Shown one piece after another: positions 50,247 to 59,196 of a stretch of DNA of 64,000 bases. The notes beneath the pieces were generated by a model. The model was not told where the DNA came from. It did no database searches and was given only the letters and a program-made list of their open reading frames with translations. The position numbers and the translations under genes are program-made. Origin of the DNA: JABDBE01 sp963832245 (GTDB lineage Bacteria; Acidobacteriota; Terriglobia; Terriglobales; Acidobacteriaceae); NCBI GenBank assembly GCA_963832245.1, contig CAWHTG010000004.1:992001-1056000 (forward strand). The letters run 5' to 3'. Each line of letters opens with the position of its first letter. The first letter of the stretch is position 1.

Positions 50247-52976
50247 TCACGCGACCTGCTTATCCCGTGCTGGTTCTTTCTTGGCAAATGCGCCTGCTTT
50301 ACCCGCATCGAGTAACTGAGCTCCGTCGAGCCGGCCGAAGAGCTCGATCAGTTTTGCCACAAGACCGGTCCAGCCGGTCTGGTGGCTAGCCCCCAGTCCC
50401 GCGCCATTATCTCCGTGGAAGTACTCGTAGAACAGTATGTAATCCTTCCAGTGAGGATCGGTCTGGAATTTTTCCGTCCCTCCGTACACCGGCCGCCGGC
50501 CGGACTTGTCACGCAGGAAGATAGCCGTCAACCGATTGCTAATTTCCCGGGCCACCTCAAATAGATTCATCCAGCAGCCCGAGCCAGTCGGACATTCGAT
50601 CTTGAAGTTGTCCCCGTAGTAGCCATAGAAGGACAACAGGGCACGGATCAGCAGTGCATTCACCGGCATCCATACGGGACCCCGCCAGTTTGAGTTTCCG
50701 CCGAACATGCCAGTGTCGGATTCTGCCGGGAGATAATTTACCCGATATTCCTGACCGCCCACATTAAAGACGTAAGGGTGTTCGGCATGGTAACGGGAGA
50801 GCGCCCGAATACCATACGGACTCAGGAATTCTTTCTCGTCGAGCATCCGCGAAAGAATACGCCGCAACCTTTCCGGGTTTACCAGCGCTGCAATTCCGCG
50901 TTCGGCATACCCGAGATGGCCCGGTCCGGTCGGATGAATGCTCTTGAGCAGATCGGGCATGCGTCGCAAGCGTTCCATCAGAAATTCTGTCACTCGCGGT
51001 ATTCGCTCACGCTGCCAGGGCTCAATGACAGTGGTGGCACACAGCGGCAACAAACCAACCATGGAGCGAACCTTGAGCCGCGTTGCGCTTCCATTGGGAA
51101 GCCGCAGAACATCGTAGTAGAACCCATCCTCTTCGTCCCACATGCCATCGGGCCCCATCTGATTCATCGCTTTGGCGATGAGAAGGAAATGGTCAGCAAA
51201 CTTAATGGCCATGTCTTGAAAGAAGGAGTCGTGAGCTGCCAGTTCGATGCTGATCTCAAGCATATTCTGGCAAAACAGCGACACCCACGCAGTGCCGTCA
51301 GCCTGCTCAAGATGGCCACCAGTGGGCAAGGCAGCACTGCGGTCGAAGACACCAATGTTATCGAGTCCAAGGAAGCCACCTTCGAAGAGGTTCTTGCCAA
51401 AACGGTCTTTGCGGTTGACCCACCAGCTAAAGTTCAGCATCAGCTTCGCAAAAGACCTTTTGAGGAAATCCAGATCACCTTCGCCCTTGAGCGCCTGCTC
51501 AGTTCGGTATAGGAAGATCGTGGCCCAGGCATGAACAGGCGGATTTACGTCGCTGAAGTTCCACTCGTAGGCAGGAATCTGACCGGTCGGATGCAGGAAA
51601 AACTCTTGCAACATCAAGTCGAGCTGTTCTTTCGCGAAATCCACATCGACCGTGGAGAGCGCGATGGTGTGGAAGGCCAAATCCCACGCGGCGTACCACG
51701 GATACTCCCATTTGTCCGGCATCGAAATCACGTGTTCATTCACCATGTGGGACCATTCGCTGTTCCGCACTTGCGCACCGCCCGGCCGCATCGGATCCAC
51801 GCCATGTTCCTCCAGCCATTTGTCCACGTCGAAACCGAAGTACTGCTTGGTCCATAGCATTCCGGCCAGTGCCTGTCGCATGACCCGGGCCTCGTCTTCG
51901 CTAATACGTTTCGGCGTGATGCCCTGATAAAACTCGTCTGCCTCACGCTGACGAGCCTGCATAATTTGAGCAAAGCTCTTAAAGGGGTCACCCATGGCAG
52001 CAGGCGCCAAGTCACTTAGCCGCAATCGGATCGTTGTGGTTTCGCCCGCGCCCACGGTAATTCGATAGTGAGCGGCAGCTTTTGTTCCCGTATGCTGTGG
52101 GTTGACGGCATCTTGCTTCCCATTCACTACATAGTTGTTGATCCCGTCTTTGACATAGCGACCGGCATTGGCCGTGCCGAAGATCCGCTCGTTGTTTGTC
52201 TCATTCTCGGTGAATAGTAACGGAACATCTTTCTCGCACCACAGATAGCGCTTACCGAGTTGGGTGTGTGCAGCGGCAACAAGGCGGGAGCCGTTCTCAC
52301 CCGTGGCCTGCTTCAAGGACGGCTTCGGCGTGTCAGGCCACCATGCCCAGGTGTTGCGAAACCAGAGAGTCGGCAAAACGTCTAGTGTGGCGCGCTCCGG
52401 TCCTCGATTGAACACGCTGATCTGGATCAGGATGTCCTCGGGAGTATGCTTGAAATATTCCACGAAGACGTCGAAGTAACGATCATCGTGGAAGACGCCG
52501 GTGTCCAGAAGTTCGTATTCCATGTCGCCACGGTTGCGCCCTTTGTTCGTTGCGACCAAGTCATCGTAAGGGAAAGCCTCCTGCGGATATTTGTACAGGT
52601 ACTTCATGTAGGAATGCGTCGGCGTGCTATCGAGATAAAAGTAATACTCTTTGACATCCTCACCGTGGTTGCTCTCGCTGTTGGTCAACCCGAACAGGCG
52701 CTCCTTCAGTATCGGATCCTTGTTGTTCCACAAAGCTACGCTGAAGCAGAGCAGCTGTTTCTCATCACTGATGCCGGCAAGACCATCCTCACCCCAGTGA
52801 TAGGCGCGAGATCGCGCCTGGTCATGGCTGAAGTAGTCCCAGGCATTTCCATCCCGGCTGTAGTCTTCACGGACCGTACCCCACTGCCGCTCACTGAGGT
52901 AGGGACCCCACTTTTTCCAGGGAAGTTTGGCTGTGCGGGTTTCTTGCAGTCTGAGGATTTCTGGATTCGTACTCAT
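50247..52976 (-). CDS. Glucosidase, GH63/MGH1-type
   Basis: A 909-residue cytoplasmic glycoside hydrolase with no signal peptide. The N-terminal domain (WGPYLSERQWGTVREDYSRDGNAWDYFSHDQARSRAYHWGEDGLAGISDE) is typical of the bacterial GH63-like family. The (alpha/alpha)6 barrel begins near residue 380, with WDLAFHTIALSTVDVDFAKEQLDLMLQEFFLHPTGQIPAYEWNFSDVNPP as the central catalytic-site segment. GIFDRSAALP- and NWRGPVWMPVNALLI-type motifs follow. Members act on alpha-glucosides such as glucosylglycerate or trehalose-like compounds; the substrate is not determinable. Motif copy 11 lies upstream in reverse orientation. Confidence 0.9.
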   Translation of the reverse strand: MSTNPEILRLQETRTAKLPWKKWGPYLSERQWGTVREDYSRDGNAWDYFSHDQARSRAYHWGEDGLAGISDEKQLLCFSVALWNNKDPILKERLFGLTNSESNHGEDVKEYYFYLDSTPTHSYMKYLYKYPQEAFPYDDLVATNKGRNRGDMEYELLDTGVFHDDRYFDVFVEYFKHTPEDILIQISVFNRGPERATLDVLPTLWFRNTWAWWPDTPKPSLKQATGENGSRLVAAAHTQLGKRYLWCEKDVPLLFTENETNNERIFGTANAGRYVKDGINNYVVNGKQDAVNPQHTGTKAAAHYRITVGAGETTTIRLRLSDLAPAAMGDPFKSFAQIMQARQREADEFYQGITPKRISEDEARVMRQALAGMLWTKQYFGFDVDKWLEEHGVDPMRPGGAQVRNSEWSHMVNEHVISMPDKWEYPWYAAWDLAFHTIALSTVDVDFAKEQLDLMLQEFFLHPTGQIPAYEWNFSDVNPPVHAWATIFLYRTEQALKGEGDLDFLKRSFAKLMLNFSWWVNRKDRFGKNLFEGGFLGLDNIGVFDRSAALPTGGHLEQADGTAWVSLFCQNMLEISIELAAHDSFFQDMAIKFADHFLLIAKAMNQMGPDGMWDEEDGFYYDVLRLPNGSATRLKVRSMVGLLPLCATTVIEPWQRERIPRVTEFLMERLRRMPDLLKSIHPTGPGHLGYAERGIAALVNPERLRRILSRMLDEKEFLSPYGIRALSRYHAEHPYVFNVGGQEYRVNYLPAESDTGMFGGNSNWRGPVWMPVNALLIRALLSFYGYYGDNFKIECPTGSGCWMNLFEVAREISNRLTAIFLRDKSGRRPVYGGTEKFQTDPHWKDYILFYEYFHGDNGAGLGASHQTGWTGLVAKLIELFGRLDGAQLLDAGKAGAFAKKEPARDKQVA

Positions 52977-53061
52977 ACTTCACCTCATCTTTTTCCGGCC
53001 TGGTGGTTTCGCGAAACCAACTTTCGCCACAGATATTCGCGACTCATGCCTTCAGAGTCGA

Positions 53062-53079
53062 CTAGGGACTTCTGCCATT
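53062..53079 (+). promoter_or_regulatory. CTAG motif, copy 11 (one base longer, reversed)
   Basis: CTAGGGACTTCTGCCATT, 85 bp upstream of the minus-strand glucosidase gene but pointing away from it. Part of a longer repeat shared with 49535-49590. Confidence 0.5.
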
Positions 53080-53082
53080 AGC

Positions 53083-53832
53083 CTACCCGATAAACTCCGC
53101 CACTCCAGTTGCCACATCGTACATCGCGCCGACGATCTTGATACTTCCCTTTTTCTCCAGATCCTCCAGGATCGGACTGCGTCGGCGAATCTCGTCGAGA
53201 CCGAGCACAACATTCGTTCGCGCGACAGCATCGACATAACTTGCATTTTTGCTCGACTTCTGGCCGTCAAACTTCGTCCCCGCTACCGCTGGCTTGATGC
53301 GCGCCAACAGTCCGGTAAGATTGCCCAGCACTACATCGTCTATAGCACCTTTTATCGCCCCACAGGCCGTATGTCCGCAGACGAGCGCCACTTTTGCGCC
53401 CGAAACCGCACACGCAAATTCCATGCTGCCGAGCATGTCGTCGTCTACGATGTTGCCCGCAACACGTGCGGTGAAAGTATCTCCGATGCCAGTATCGAAT
53501 ACGATTTCGACGGGCACTCGAGAATCCACGCATCCAAGTATCACTGCTGCTGGGTATTGCCCTGCTGCGCTTGATCGTTTCTCAGCCAGGTAATCCCGAG
53601 AAGCCATCTTCCCCGTACGGAATCGCTCATTCCCCTTCTTCAATTCGTCAATGACCTGCGACGGTGTCATGCTGTCACGTTGATCTTTTGTCAAAGACCC
53701 GCTCATGCTGGGTGCAAACTGCATAGATAAGCAATTAAGTGGAGAACTAATGGCGCAGGCGCCGAGGGCCATGCTGAGAAATCTGCGCCGGTCTGCAGTT
53801 CCGCGATCCACCGACTCGTGGGATCTTTTCAT
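53083..53832 (-). CDS. Beta-class carbonic anhydrase with Tat signal
   Basis: A 249-residue zinc enzyme. The start at 53832 is chosen because GGAGGAAGG precedes it. The N-terminus carries a twin-arginine signal (DRRRFLSMALGACAISS), so it should be folded in the cytoplasm and exported. Catalytic elements are GCVDSRVPVEIVFD (zinc Cys and the Asp/Arg dyad) and VCGHTACGAIKGA (zinc His and Cys). All four expected ligands are present. Beta enzymes are more usually cytoplasmic, so Tat export is noteworthy. Confidence 0.94.
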   Translation of the reverse strand: MKRSHESVDRGTADRRRFLSMALGACAISSPLNCLSMQFAPSMSGSLTKDQRDSMTPSQVIDELKKGNERFRTGKMASRDYLAEKRSSAAGQYPAAVILGCVDSRVPVEIVFDTGIGDTFTARVAGNIVDDDMLGSMEFACAVSGAKVALVCGHTACGAIKGAIDDVVLGNLTGLLARIKPAVAGTKFDGQKSSKNASYVDAVARTNVVLGLDEIRRRSPILEDLEKKGSIKIVGAMYDVATGVAEFIG

Positions 53833-53898
53833 AACCTTCCTCCTCATTCCCTGAAATGTGCGTTACGGCACCTTGTGATTTAAGGTATCAACTCTTGC

Positions 53899-54897
53899 TC
53901 ACATGGCAGCCGGAACCCAGACATTATCAGGCGCCAGAATCTCTGAGTTGGGAAGCTCGGTTTCGACTTTGACGCGCTGCAAACCAGCCTTTTTTCCCGG
54001 CACAGCCTGGAATACCAAGTAATACTGATTGGAGAATAACTTCTGCAAGCGTTCCAGGTAAGGCTTAAAGCTGACTAGCTGGGACGTGCCGAGAGAGTAG
54101 CATTCGCCGCCTGTCTCATCTGCGATCTTGGAGAGTCCCGAAAGCCCCAGTTGCAGGTCCCAAGCGCTGCGGCCGGCTCGGCCGACCCCTGCAGCGTACA
54201 GAGCGTAAACGATGACATTGTAGCGCTGGCTGATCTCGCTGGCGGAGGTCGCGTCAATACTGAGGGTGGGCATACTGTGATAGACAGGACCGAAATTCGG
54301 TCCGAGACGGGAAGGCTGAGGATTTTCACCCCGGAGCCGGTCGATTCCGTCGCTCACCATCACCACCTCGCGCCGCACTTTCTGCTGAGGCCAGCTCTTC
54401 ACCAAGCTGATCAGCGACAGGTACGGGCTGTCCATAGAGGACACCGAACCCAGGGGCAACCGTACCGCCTTGACCGCAAGATCATGATCCGCAGTGAAGT
54501 TTTGAGCAATTTTGACAGTCGCGTTCGACATATAGGCTACGCCGATGAGCGTCGAGGGGGACTGGGAGTTAATGAAATCCTTGATGTCACTCAGATTGTT
54601 CCCAACCGATGGGTTGAGCGTATCGTCGATCAGGATCATCAACTGAAGCGCAGCGTTGTCACCTTGGGCGGGGATCAATTGTGTAACTTGAAGGAAATTC
54701 TTTCCTTGTTTCACTTTCACGTCTTCCCGCTGCAGAGGCGGAAGTTCCTTTTCATCACGAAGAGCACTGTCCGTGATCACTAAGTGGACTTGCGCTGTCT
54801 TCGTGGCGGATTTTTCTTGTGAGTGGGCGGTCGGGCTGATCAATGTCAGGGCACAGAACGTACCCAGCAATGTAAGCCCCAACTTGTAATTTTTCAT
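53899..54897 (-). CDS. VWFA-related secreted protein
   Basis: A 332-residue exported protein (ATG 54897 after AAGGAGAG). Signal peptide MKNYKLGLTLLGTFCALTLISPTAHSQ. The acidobacterial VWFA-related domain follows: PLQREDVKVKQGKNFLQVTQLIPAQ, then the modified metal-site strand LQLMILIDDTLNPSVGNNLSDIKDFI, VMVSDGIDRLRGENPQPSRLGPNF, and YNVIVYALYAAGVGRAG. The usual DxSxS is DDTLNPS, so metal binding is uncertain. It probably acts in protein-protein contacts at the envelope. Confidence 0.88.
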   Translation of the reverse strand: MKNYKLGLTLLGTFCALTLISPTAHSQEKSATKTAQVHLVITDSALRDEKELPPLQREDVKVKQGKNFLQVTQLIPAQGDNAALQLMILIDDTLNPSVGNNLSDIKDFINSQSPSTLIGVAYMSNATVKIAQNFTADHDLAVKAVRLPLGSVSSMDSPYLSLISLVKSWPQQKVRREVVMVSDGIDRLRGENPQPSRLGPNFGPVYHSMPTLSIDATSASEISQRYNVIVYALYAAGVGRAGRSAWDLQLGLSGLSKIADETGGECYSLGTSQLVSFKPYLERLQKLFSNQYYLVFQAVPGKKAGLQRVKVETELPNSEILAPDNVWVPAAM

Positions 54898-55025
54898 GTT
54901 GCTCTCCTTCGAAAACGTTCCTAGTAGGAATGCCAACAATTCTAACCCGCACAAACTCAACTTTCAGCCTCACGTTCGACTAACTTGCAATCCGACAATA
55001 ATTCGCCCTTGATCAACCACGTAAC

Positions 55026-56012
55026 TTACTTGAGATTCAGGGTCACCCCAAACACCACACCGGACATCGCGGTCTTGACAATGACATTGGCTTGGCCGCC
55101 TTTTTCATAATCGAAATACAGGTACCGGTACCCAGCCTGTAAGGTCATCTTGGGTTTGAGTTTGTATCCAAGAAGTCCGACCACCTGATATTCGAGTTGA
55201 GACCCAGTCCCCCATCCGCCGACGTCCCCTGCGATGGTGGTCACGACTTTCGGTGTAAGGTCAGCTTGAATTCTTGCTCCCACGAGAGGATCCACCCAGT
55301 TCTGTGATTTCGAAAAATTCAGGCCAAATCGGGAGGGACTAAAGCTCAGATTCTCTCCGAAGTACCAGTATCGAAATCCTGTTAAGAAATCGGCCTTGAA
55401 CTTTTCTTCATTGATCAGGCGATAGCCGACTTTTGGAGCGAGAATAAATAGATTCGCGGTAAATTTCGCAGTATTGGCCATCAAGTTCGGGAACGGGACC
55501 GCCTTGTCCTCCCCGAGCCTCATATACATCAGGTCGAGATTGGTGAAAAACCGGTTGCGGCGAGCTTCCCCCGCCCCCATGATTCCAAATCGGAACTTAG
55601 ATAGAAGGTCGCCAGCGCTCGCTTTGAACGCGGTGTCACGGCCAAACGCGCCAATAGTTCCGTGTATACCCGGAAAGTAAAGGTAAGGACTCACAAAGAA
55701 ATGCCACTGGTCATCGTTGCCAGTCCCGCCTGCCGGGTTGGTGCTGGTGCCAGATTGATTCGTCGGCGGCATCGCGCTGGGGACAACAGGAGTTGTCGCG
55801 GCGGTTGAGTTCGTGTCGCTGGCTCCTGCGCCTGGAGTCGCATCGGCGGTAAGGTGCACTCCTGGTAGCCAGTTGATGTGCCAGTCGCTTTGGCTTGCCG
55901 GCTTCTCTGATGGTGATGCCGATTCTGCCGTGGAGAGGTTCGGCTCGTTTTGACAAACGCCAATTGGCCCAAGCGTTAGGCACAGCAAGATCATGAGTGC
56001 CAACTTCTTCAT
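55026..56012 (-). CDS. Outer-membrane beta-barrel protein
   Basis: A 328-residue exported protein (ATG 56012, GAGGGG upstream). Signal peptide MKKLALMILLCLTLGPIGVCQ. A Ser/Pro/Thr linker region (about 22-100) precedes a barrel: WHFFVSPYLYFPGIHGTIGAFGRDTAFKASAGDLLSKFRFGIMGAGEARRNRFFTNLDLMYMRLGEDK, continuing to AGYRYLYFDYEKGG and a final strand VVFGVTLNLK. It resembles the WP-type autotransporter-beta-domain-like family; substrate unknown. Confidence 0.82.
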   Translation of the reverse strand: MKKLALMILLCLTLGPIGVCQNEPNLSTAESASPSEKPASQSDWHINWLPGVHLTADATPGAGASDTNSTAATTPVVPSAMPPTNQSGTSTNPAGGTGNDDQWHFFVSPYLYFPGIHGTIGAFGRDTAFKASAGDLLSKFRFGIMGAGEARRNRFFTNLDLMYMRLGEDKAVPFPNLMANTAKFTANLFILAPKVGYRLINEEKFKADFLTGFRYWYFGENLSFSPSRFGLNFSKSQNWVDPLVGARIQADLTPKVVTTIAGDVGGWGTGSQLEYQVVGLLGYKLKPKMTLQAGYRYLYFDYEKGGQANVIVKTAMSGVVFGVTLNLK

Positions 56013-56404
56013 AGCAACCCCTCTCAATCTGCGTTCACAACTGGACACACCAGAAATTCATCAGCCTCGCATTACGAAGCCGGCCGTTTCGTAAGATGTC
56101 GAGACCACAAACAGCCGCGCTTTCCGCCTGGCCGAAGAAATATGAGGGTCAGCAAGTTGCCACGCTGAAACAGCTTTCTACGCCTCAGGGCTCGTAGGCT
56201 TAATCGCACATTGCTGGCAAAAGAATCTCCCTCGTGATTCTTCGACCGTCTTGCATAGCCCCGCAGCACGTGCGGTTATCCGCTTGATGTTGAGCTTTCA
56301 AGCTCACAGACTGAGCGAACCTGGGGATGGGAGACTTCCTCGTTCCCACCCCCGTTTGGCGTCATCGCGCCTCACACCGAGGAAGGCTAGACGCGTCCAG
56401 CCGG
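56013..56404. other. Intergenic region, nothing recognised
   Basis: No gene, repeat or motif copy identified in these 392 bp. It separates two minus-strand units. Confidence 0.4.
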
Positions 56405-57166
56405 TTACATCTTCCGTAGCAAACCCAACCCGAAGGACACTCCCGTGAACGCTAGTCCCAGAAGCCCAATCAAGGGCAGCATGGTTCCGGTTTTCGGGAG
56501 TTCGTTAGCTGCCACCTCAGGTTCGGCGGGAGCCGGAACGTGTTTGACAAGCACGATCAAGAGCGGCAGATCCGGAGGCGGCGGTGGGGGCATCGTTCCG
56601 GTCAACGTCTTCTCGCGAGAGACGACTGTTTCTGGGACCTCCACGACTTTAGTCGCCGAGATCGTCATTCCCTTCTTCAGACCCCACGCATCGACCGTTT
56701 GTCCGTCAATGTTGAACTTCTGTCCTTTGGGAATAGTGAACATTTGATTGCTGCCATCCGCCAATTTCAAGATGACGGTGGTGGGCGGAGTTACGTGCCA
56801 TACCTTTCCGGTAACACTCTGTACCGTCGTAATCATTCTTTCCGTGCTGGTCGTCGTGATCGTGTGCTGCAATGTCATTCCTGGTTTCAAATCGTGAATC
56901 CCCAATTGCTTGCCGTCCACCGTCGCCCGGGCGCTCTCCGGAACATTGGGGATGTGCCGAATGGAACCATCATCCATCTTGACTACGAGGTCATTTCCAT
57001 CAACTAAAACTACCGTGCCGCGTTCTACGTTGACTTCAGTGGACGTGCCGGTTGTGGTTGCGTTGGTTTGAGTCTGCACCTGTGCATTCATACTCAGGGC
57101 CAGAAGCAAACAGAGTCCGCCCACCGCGAGCATTTGGTATACGAGTTTTGGTGTACTGAGTTTCAT
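56405..57166 (-). CDS. LPXTG-anchored secreted protein, sortase substrate
   Basis: A 253-residue surface protein. A signal peptide (about 1-29, ALSMNAQ) is followed by a beta-rich domain in which VERGTVVLVDGNDLVVKMDDGSIRHIPN and VILKLADGSNQMFTIPKGQKFNIDG look like two repeats of one module. A Pro-rich spacer (PPPPPP, about 198-203) leads to the sorting signal: LPKTG at about residue 228, a hydrophobic helix (LIGLLGLAFTGVSFGLGLL) and a positive tail (RKM). Its ATG overlaps the stop of the sortase gene by 4 bp, so enzyme and substrate are co-translated. Confidence 0.9.
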   Translation of the reverse strand: MKLSTPKLVYQMLAVGGLCLLLALSMNAQVQTQTNATTTGTSTEVNVERGTVVLVDGNDLVVKMDDGSIRHIPNVPESARATVDGKQLGIHDLKPGMTLQHTITTTSTERMITTVQSVTGKVWHVTPPTTVILKLADGSNQMFTIPKGQKFNIDGQTVDAWGLKKGMTISATKVVEVPETVVSREKTLTGTMPPPPPPDLPLLIVLVKHVPAPAEPEVAANELPKTGTMLPLIGLLGLAFTGVSFGLGLLRKM

Positions 57167-57969
57167 TTTGTGACCTCCTGATTGTTTTTGTTAGGAACCT
57201 TAGAATTCTGAAGCTTAAGTACATTGTTACTTGGTTGATCAGAATCTCTGACCGATGCGTGAACGATGTAACGCCGCGGAGCGCTGCCTACAAAGTAAAA
57301 CGGATAGCAAGTTACCAGGGTCAAAGATGGTGTAGGGCTCGCGCGCAACACCCGGACGTTGTCGGGATTAACGATTTGAATCTCGTCAACTACATAAGTG
57401 TCAGTTCGGTCGCGCATGACCAAATCGATCGTGTCGCCCACCCTCAGATCCTTTAGACGGCGAAAGAAACCGTCTCTATGCCCCGCAATGCCGATGTTCC
57501 CCCTCGCTCCAGGTCGCGCCGTGCCAACGATCCGGCCTACACCGCGGTTCAAGGTGAGATCGTCCGTCCCATCCAACACTGGCACTTCCAATTCGATTCG
57601 TGCCACTCGCAGCAGCGCCAGGGGCTGATCGAAGTGCTGAGCCAGACTCTGCTTATAGGCCTCGATCCGCTGCTCCGACCAAAGACTGAAGTCAACGTGA
57701 GAGGAACCTTGCCCACCACTGGGCTCTTGTCTAACCGAGGATTGCGTTTGCGACGCCTCGAAACTTAAAACTGCCGCACGCGACAGGGCTGCGCTATGTA
57801 TCCGTGCCGCCGCATACAGCGCCAGCAGGGCGAGCCCCAGAACCAACAAAAGGCGTTCAACATTTACCCGCCACTTGTCACTCGTGCTTCGCTGATCACT
57901 CGCGTTAACCGTCGCAGTCTTCATCGTGGAGAAACTGTAGCCCGTCAGGCCCGTCACACGAGAAACCAT
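57163..57969 (-). CDS. Class D-type sortase
   Basis: A 268-residue membrane-anchored transpeptidase. The anchor (about residues 37-62: RLLLVLGLALLALYAAARIHSAAL) is followed by the sortase beta-barrel. The catalytic residues are His in GNIGIAGHRDGFF, Cys in TLVTCYPFYFVG and Arg in APRRYIVHAS. The TLxTC context and the GHRDGFFR box fit class D. The C-terminus extends about 25 residues past the barrel. The ATG at 57969 has AGGAG ten bases upstream. Motif copy 12 is 23 bp upstream. The LPXTG gene follows immediately. Confidence 0.92.
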   Translation of the reverse strand: MVSRVTGLTGYSFSTMKTATVNASDQRSTSDKWRVNVERLLLVLGLALLALYAAARIHSAALSRAAVLSFEASQTQSSVRQEPSGGQGSSHVDFSLWSEQRIEAYKQSLAQHFDQPLALLRVARIELEVPVLDGTDDLTLNRGVGRIVGTARPGARGNIGIAGHRDGFFRRLKDLRVGDTIDLVMRDRTDTYVVDEIQIVNPDNVRVLRASPTPSLTLVTCYPFYFVGSAPRRYIVHASVRDSDQPSNNVLKLQNSKVPNKNNQEVTK

Positions 57970-57992
57970 AGCTAGTAGCTCCTGAAGAAGAA

Positions 57993-58009
57993 ACTAGAAG
58001 AACTCCTAG
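57993..58009 (-). promoter_or_regulatory. CTAG-N9-CAGT motif, copy 12
   Basis: CTAGGAGTTCTTCTAGT read toward the sortase gene, 23 bp from its start. Confidence 0.65.
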
Positions 58010-58027
58010 TCTGGGCGGCGGACTCAA

Positions 58028-58441
58028 TCAGCGTCCGGCGGGAGCAGATCCTGGTGCAACCCTGTTTTTGTAACGTCGGTGCAGAATGCGATTCGTCACG
58101 CCACGTGCAGCTATATAAGGAAGCCCGACCAGCAGCGCGCCGACCAATATGGCGGCAGAAAGAAGAACTCTTTGGAACAGCATCCATTGCACCACCATGT
58201 CAATGATGACTCCCACTACGAGCGGTATGGAAGTTCGTCTTAGCCCCGCCGCCAGCAGTTGACCTCTGCTATTGGAGTCGAACAGCACAACGAACCCGTA
58301 CGGACGCAATCCTAACTTGGCGTCGCTCACGCCGTCGCGGATTCCCGCAATCGCTGCGACCAAGGGCTGCAGGATGAAACGAAAGCTAGCCGGTCCAGCA
58401 AGCCGTCTTGCGAAACCTTCAGCAAAACTCAGCGGCCCCAT
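58028..58441 (-). CDS. Small membrane protein of unknown function
   Basis: A 137-residue protein (ATG 58441 with GAGGAG five bases upstream; the frame is open to 58483). Two to three membrane-associated segments are visible: LQPLVAAIAGIRDGV, SIPLVVGVIIDMVVQWMLF and LLSAAILVGALLVGLPYIAARGV. The PASFRFILQPLVAAIAGIRDGVSDAKLGLRPY block near the start recurs in related acidobacterial hypotheticals. Basic C-terminus (RRYKNRV). No function can be assigned. Motif copy 13 lies 80 bp upstream. Confidence 0.7.
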   Translation of the reverse strand: MGPLSFAEGFARRLAGPASFRFILQPLVAAIAGIRDGVSDAKLGLRPYGFVVLFDSNSRGQLLAAGLRRTSIPLVVGVIIDMVVQWMLFQRVLLSAAILVGALLVGLPYIAARGVTNRILHRRYKNRVAPGSAPAGR

Positions 58442-58521
58442 GAACTCCTCGCGAGGCGATGATCTTACGCCCTTCATTTTCAATTTCTATACACTGTCAC
58501 GGCTGCCGCCAAGCTCGCGCT

Positions 58522-58538
58522 ACTGGAAGAACTCCTAG
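58522..58538 (-). promoter_or_regulatory. CTAG-N9-CAGT motif, copy 13
   Basis: CTAGGAGTTCTTCCAGT, identical to copy 3, read toward the small membrane protein gene. Confidence 0.65.
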
Positions 58539-58596
58539 GCATTTGTTTGTAAGGCTGCTCACGCTAGTCGCCATTTGCAATGTCTACTCGTGCGAG

Positions 58597-58854
58597 TTAT
58601 TTTCTGCGAATTTCCAAGTCGATGTGCGGAGTAGCGTCATGGCCACCACAAGGCACGTTCTTGACGACACGAAGTGTGCCGGCGCTGTCCTTGAAGATGA
58701 CGCCGTACTGGTTGGCACCCGCGTAGTCGCCCCACTCTAATGGAATCGTCACTGTGCATCGGGACGCAAGATTGGACGCGCTAGACAGTCTCCCAAGGAA
58801 GAAAGTCCCAAGCAGGATTAGTCCGAATACCACTCCAAAGACAGGCTTGTTCAT
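58597..58854 (-). CDS. Small membrane-anchored or secreted protein
   Basis: An 85-residue protein (ATG 58854 preceded by AAGGGGC). One N-terminal hydrophobic segment (VFGVVFGLILLGTFFLGRL) is followed by a 60-residue domain with two Cys residues (SRCTVTIPLEWGDYAGANQYGVIFKDSAGTLRVVKNVPCGG). Function unknown. Motif copy 14 lies 177 bp upstream. Confidence 0.65.
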   Translation of the reverse strand: MNKPVFGVVFGLILLGTFFLGRLSSASNLASRCTVTIPLEWGDYAGANQYGVIFKDSAGTLRVVKNVPCGGHDATPHIDLEIRRK

Positions 58855-59196
58855 AAGAGCCCCTTTTGGCGGAAACCTGATTGCCTCGGAAGCAAGGACC
58901 CACCCAGCGCGTCGAAGGAGAGGGGCTTAACCCGTTGGGGTAGCCTGTCCTTTGACGGGAATTGTCGGGGCTGAGTTCACCGTCCCTTCCTACGCTCGCT
59001 TCTTGTTACATTCCGACATCGTGCTTCCACTACTGGCAGAACTCCTAGGTGACGAATTGCCGTCGCCAAGTTCAGGGTAGGAGCCGAGGTAACGTCACGC
59101 TTTATTCGAAAGATCGCGGACCTGGGAGAAATTTGTGGTAAGCACGCGCCGAGAGATCGAGACCGATCAGAGATCAACTAGAGAGGTAGATTCGGA
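58855..59196. other. Divergent intergenic region with motif copy 14
   Basis: No gene. Separates the minus-strand small protein from the plus-strand DUF4239-like gene. Motif copy 14 at 59032-59048 points to the minus-strand gene. Confidence 0.5.
59032..59048 (-). promoter_or_regulatory. CTAG-N9-CAGT motif, copy 14
   Basis: CTAGGAGTTCTGCCAGT, the consensus itself, read toward the gene at 58597-58854. Confidence 0.65.

Noticed and set aside
54921..54937. CTAGTAGGAATGCCAAC, weak motif match before the VWFA gene
   Set aside because: Four mismatches to the consensus and reversed orientation; not counted among the 15.
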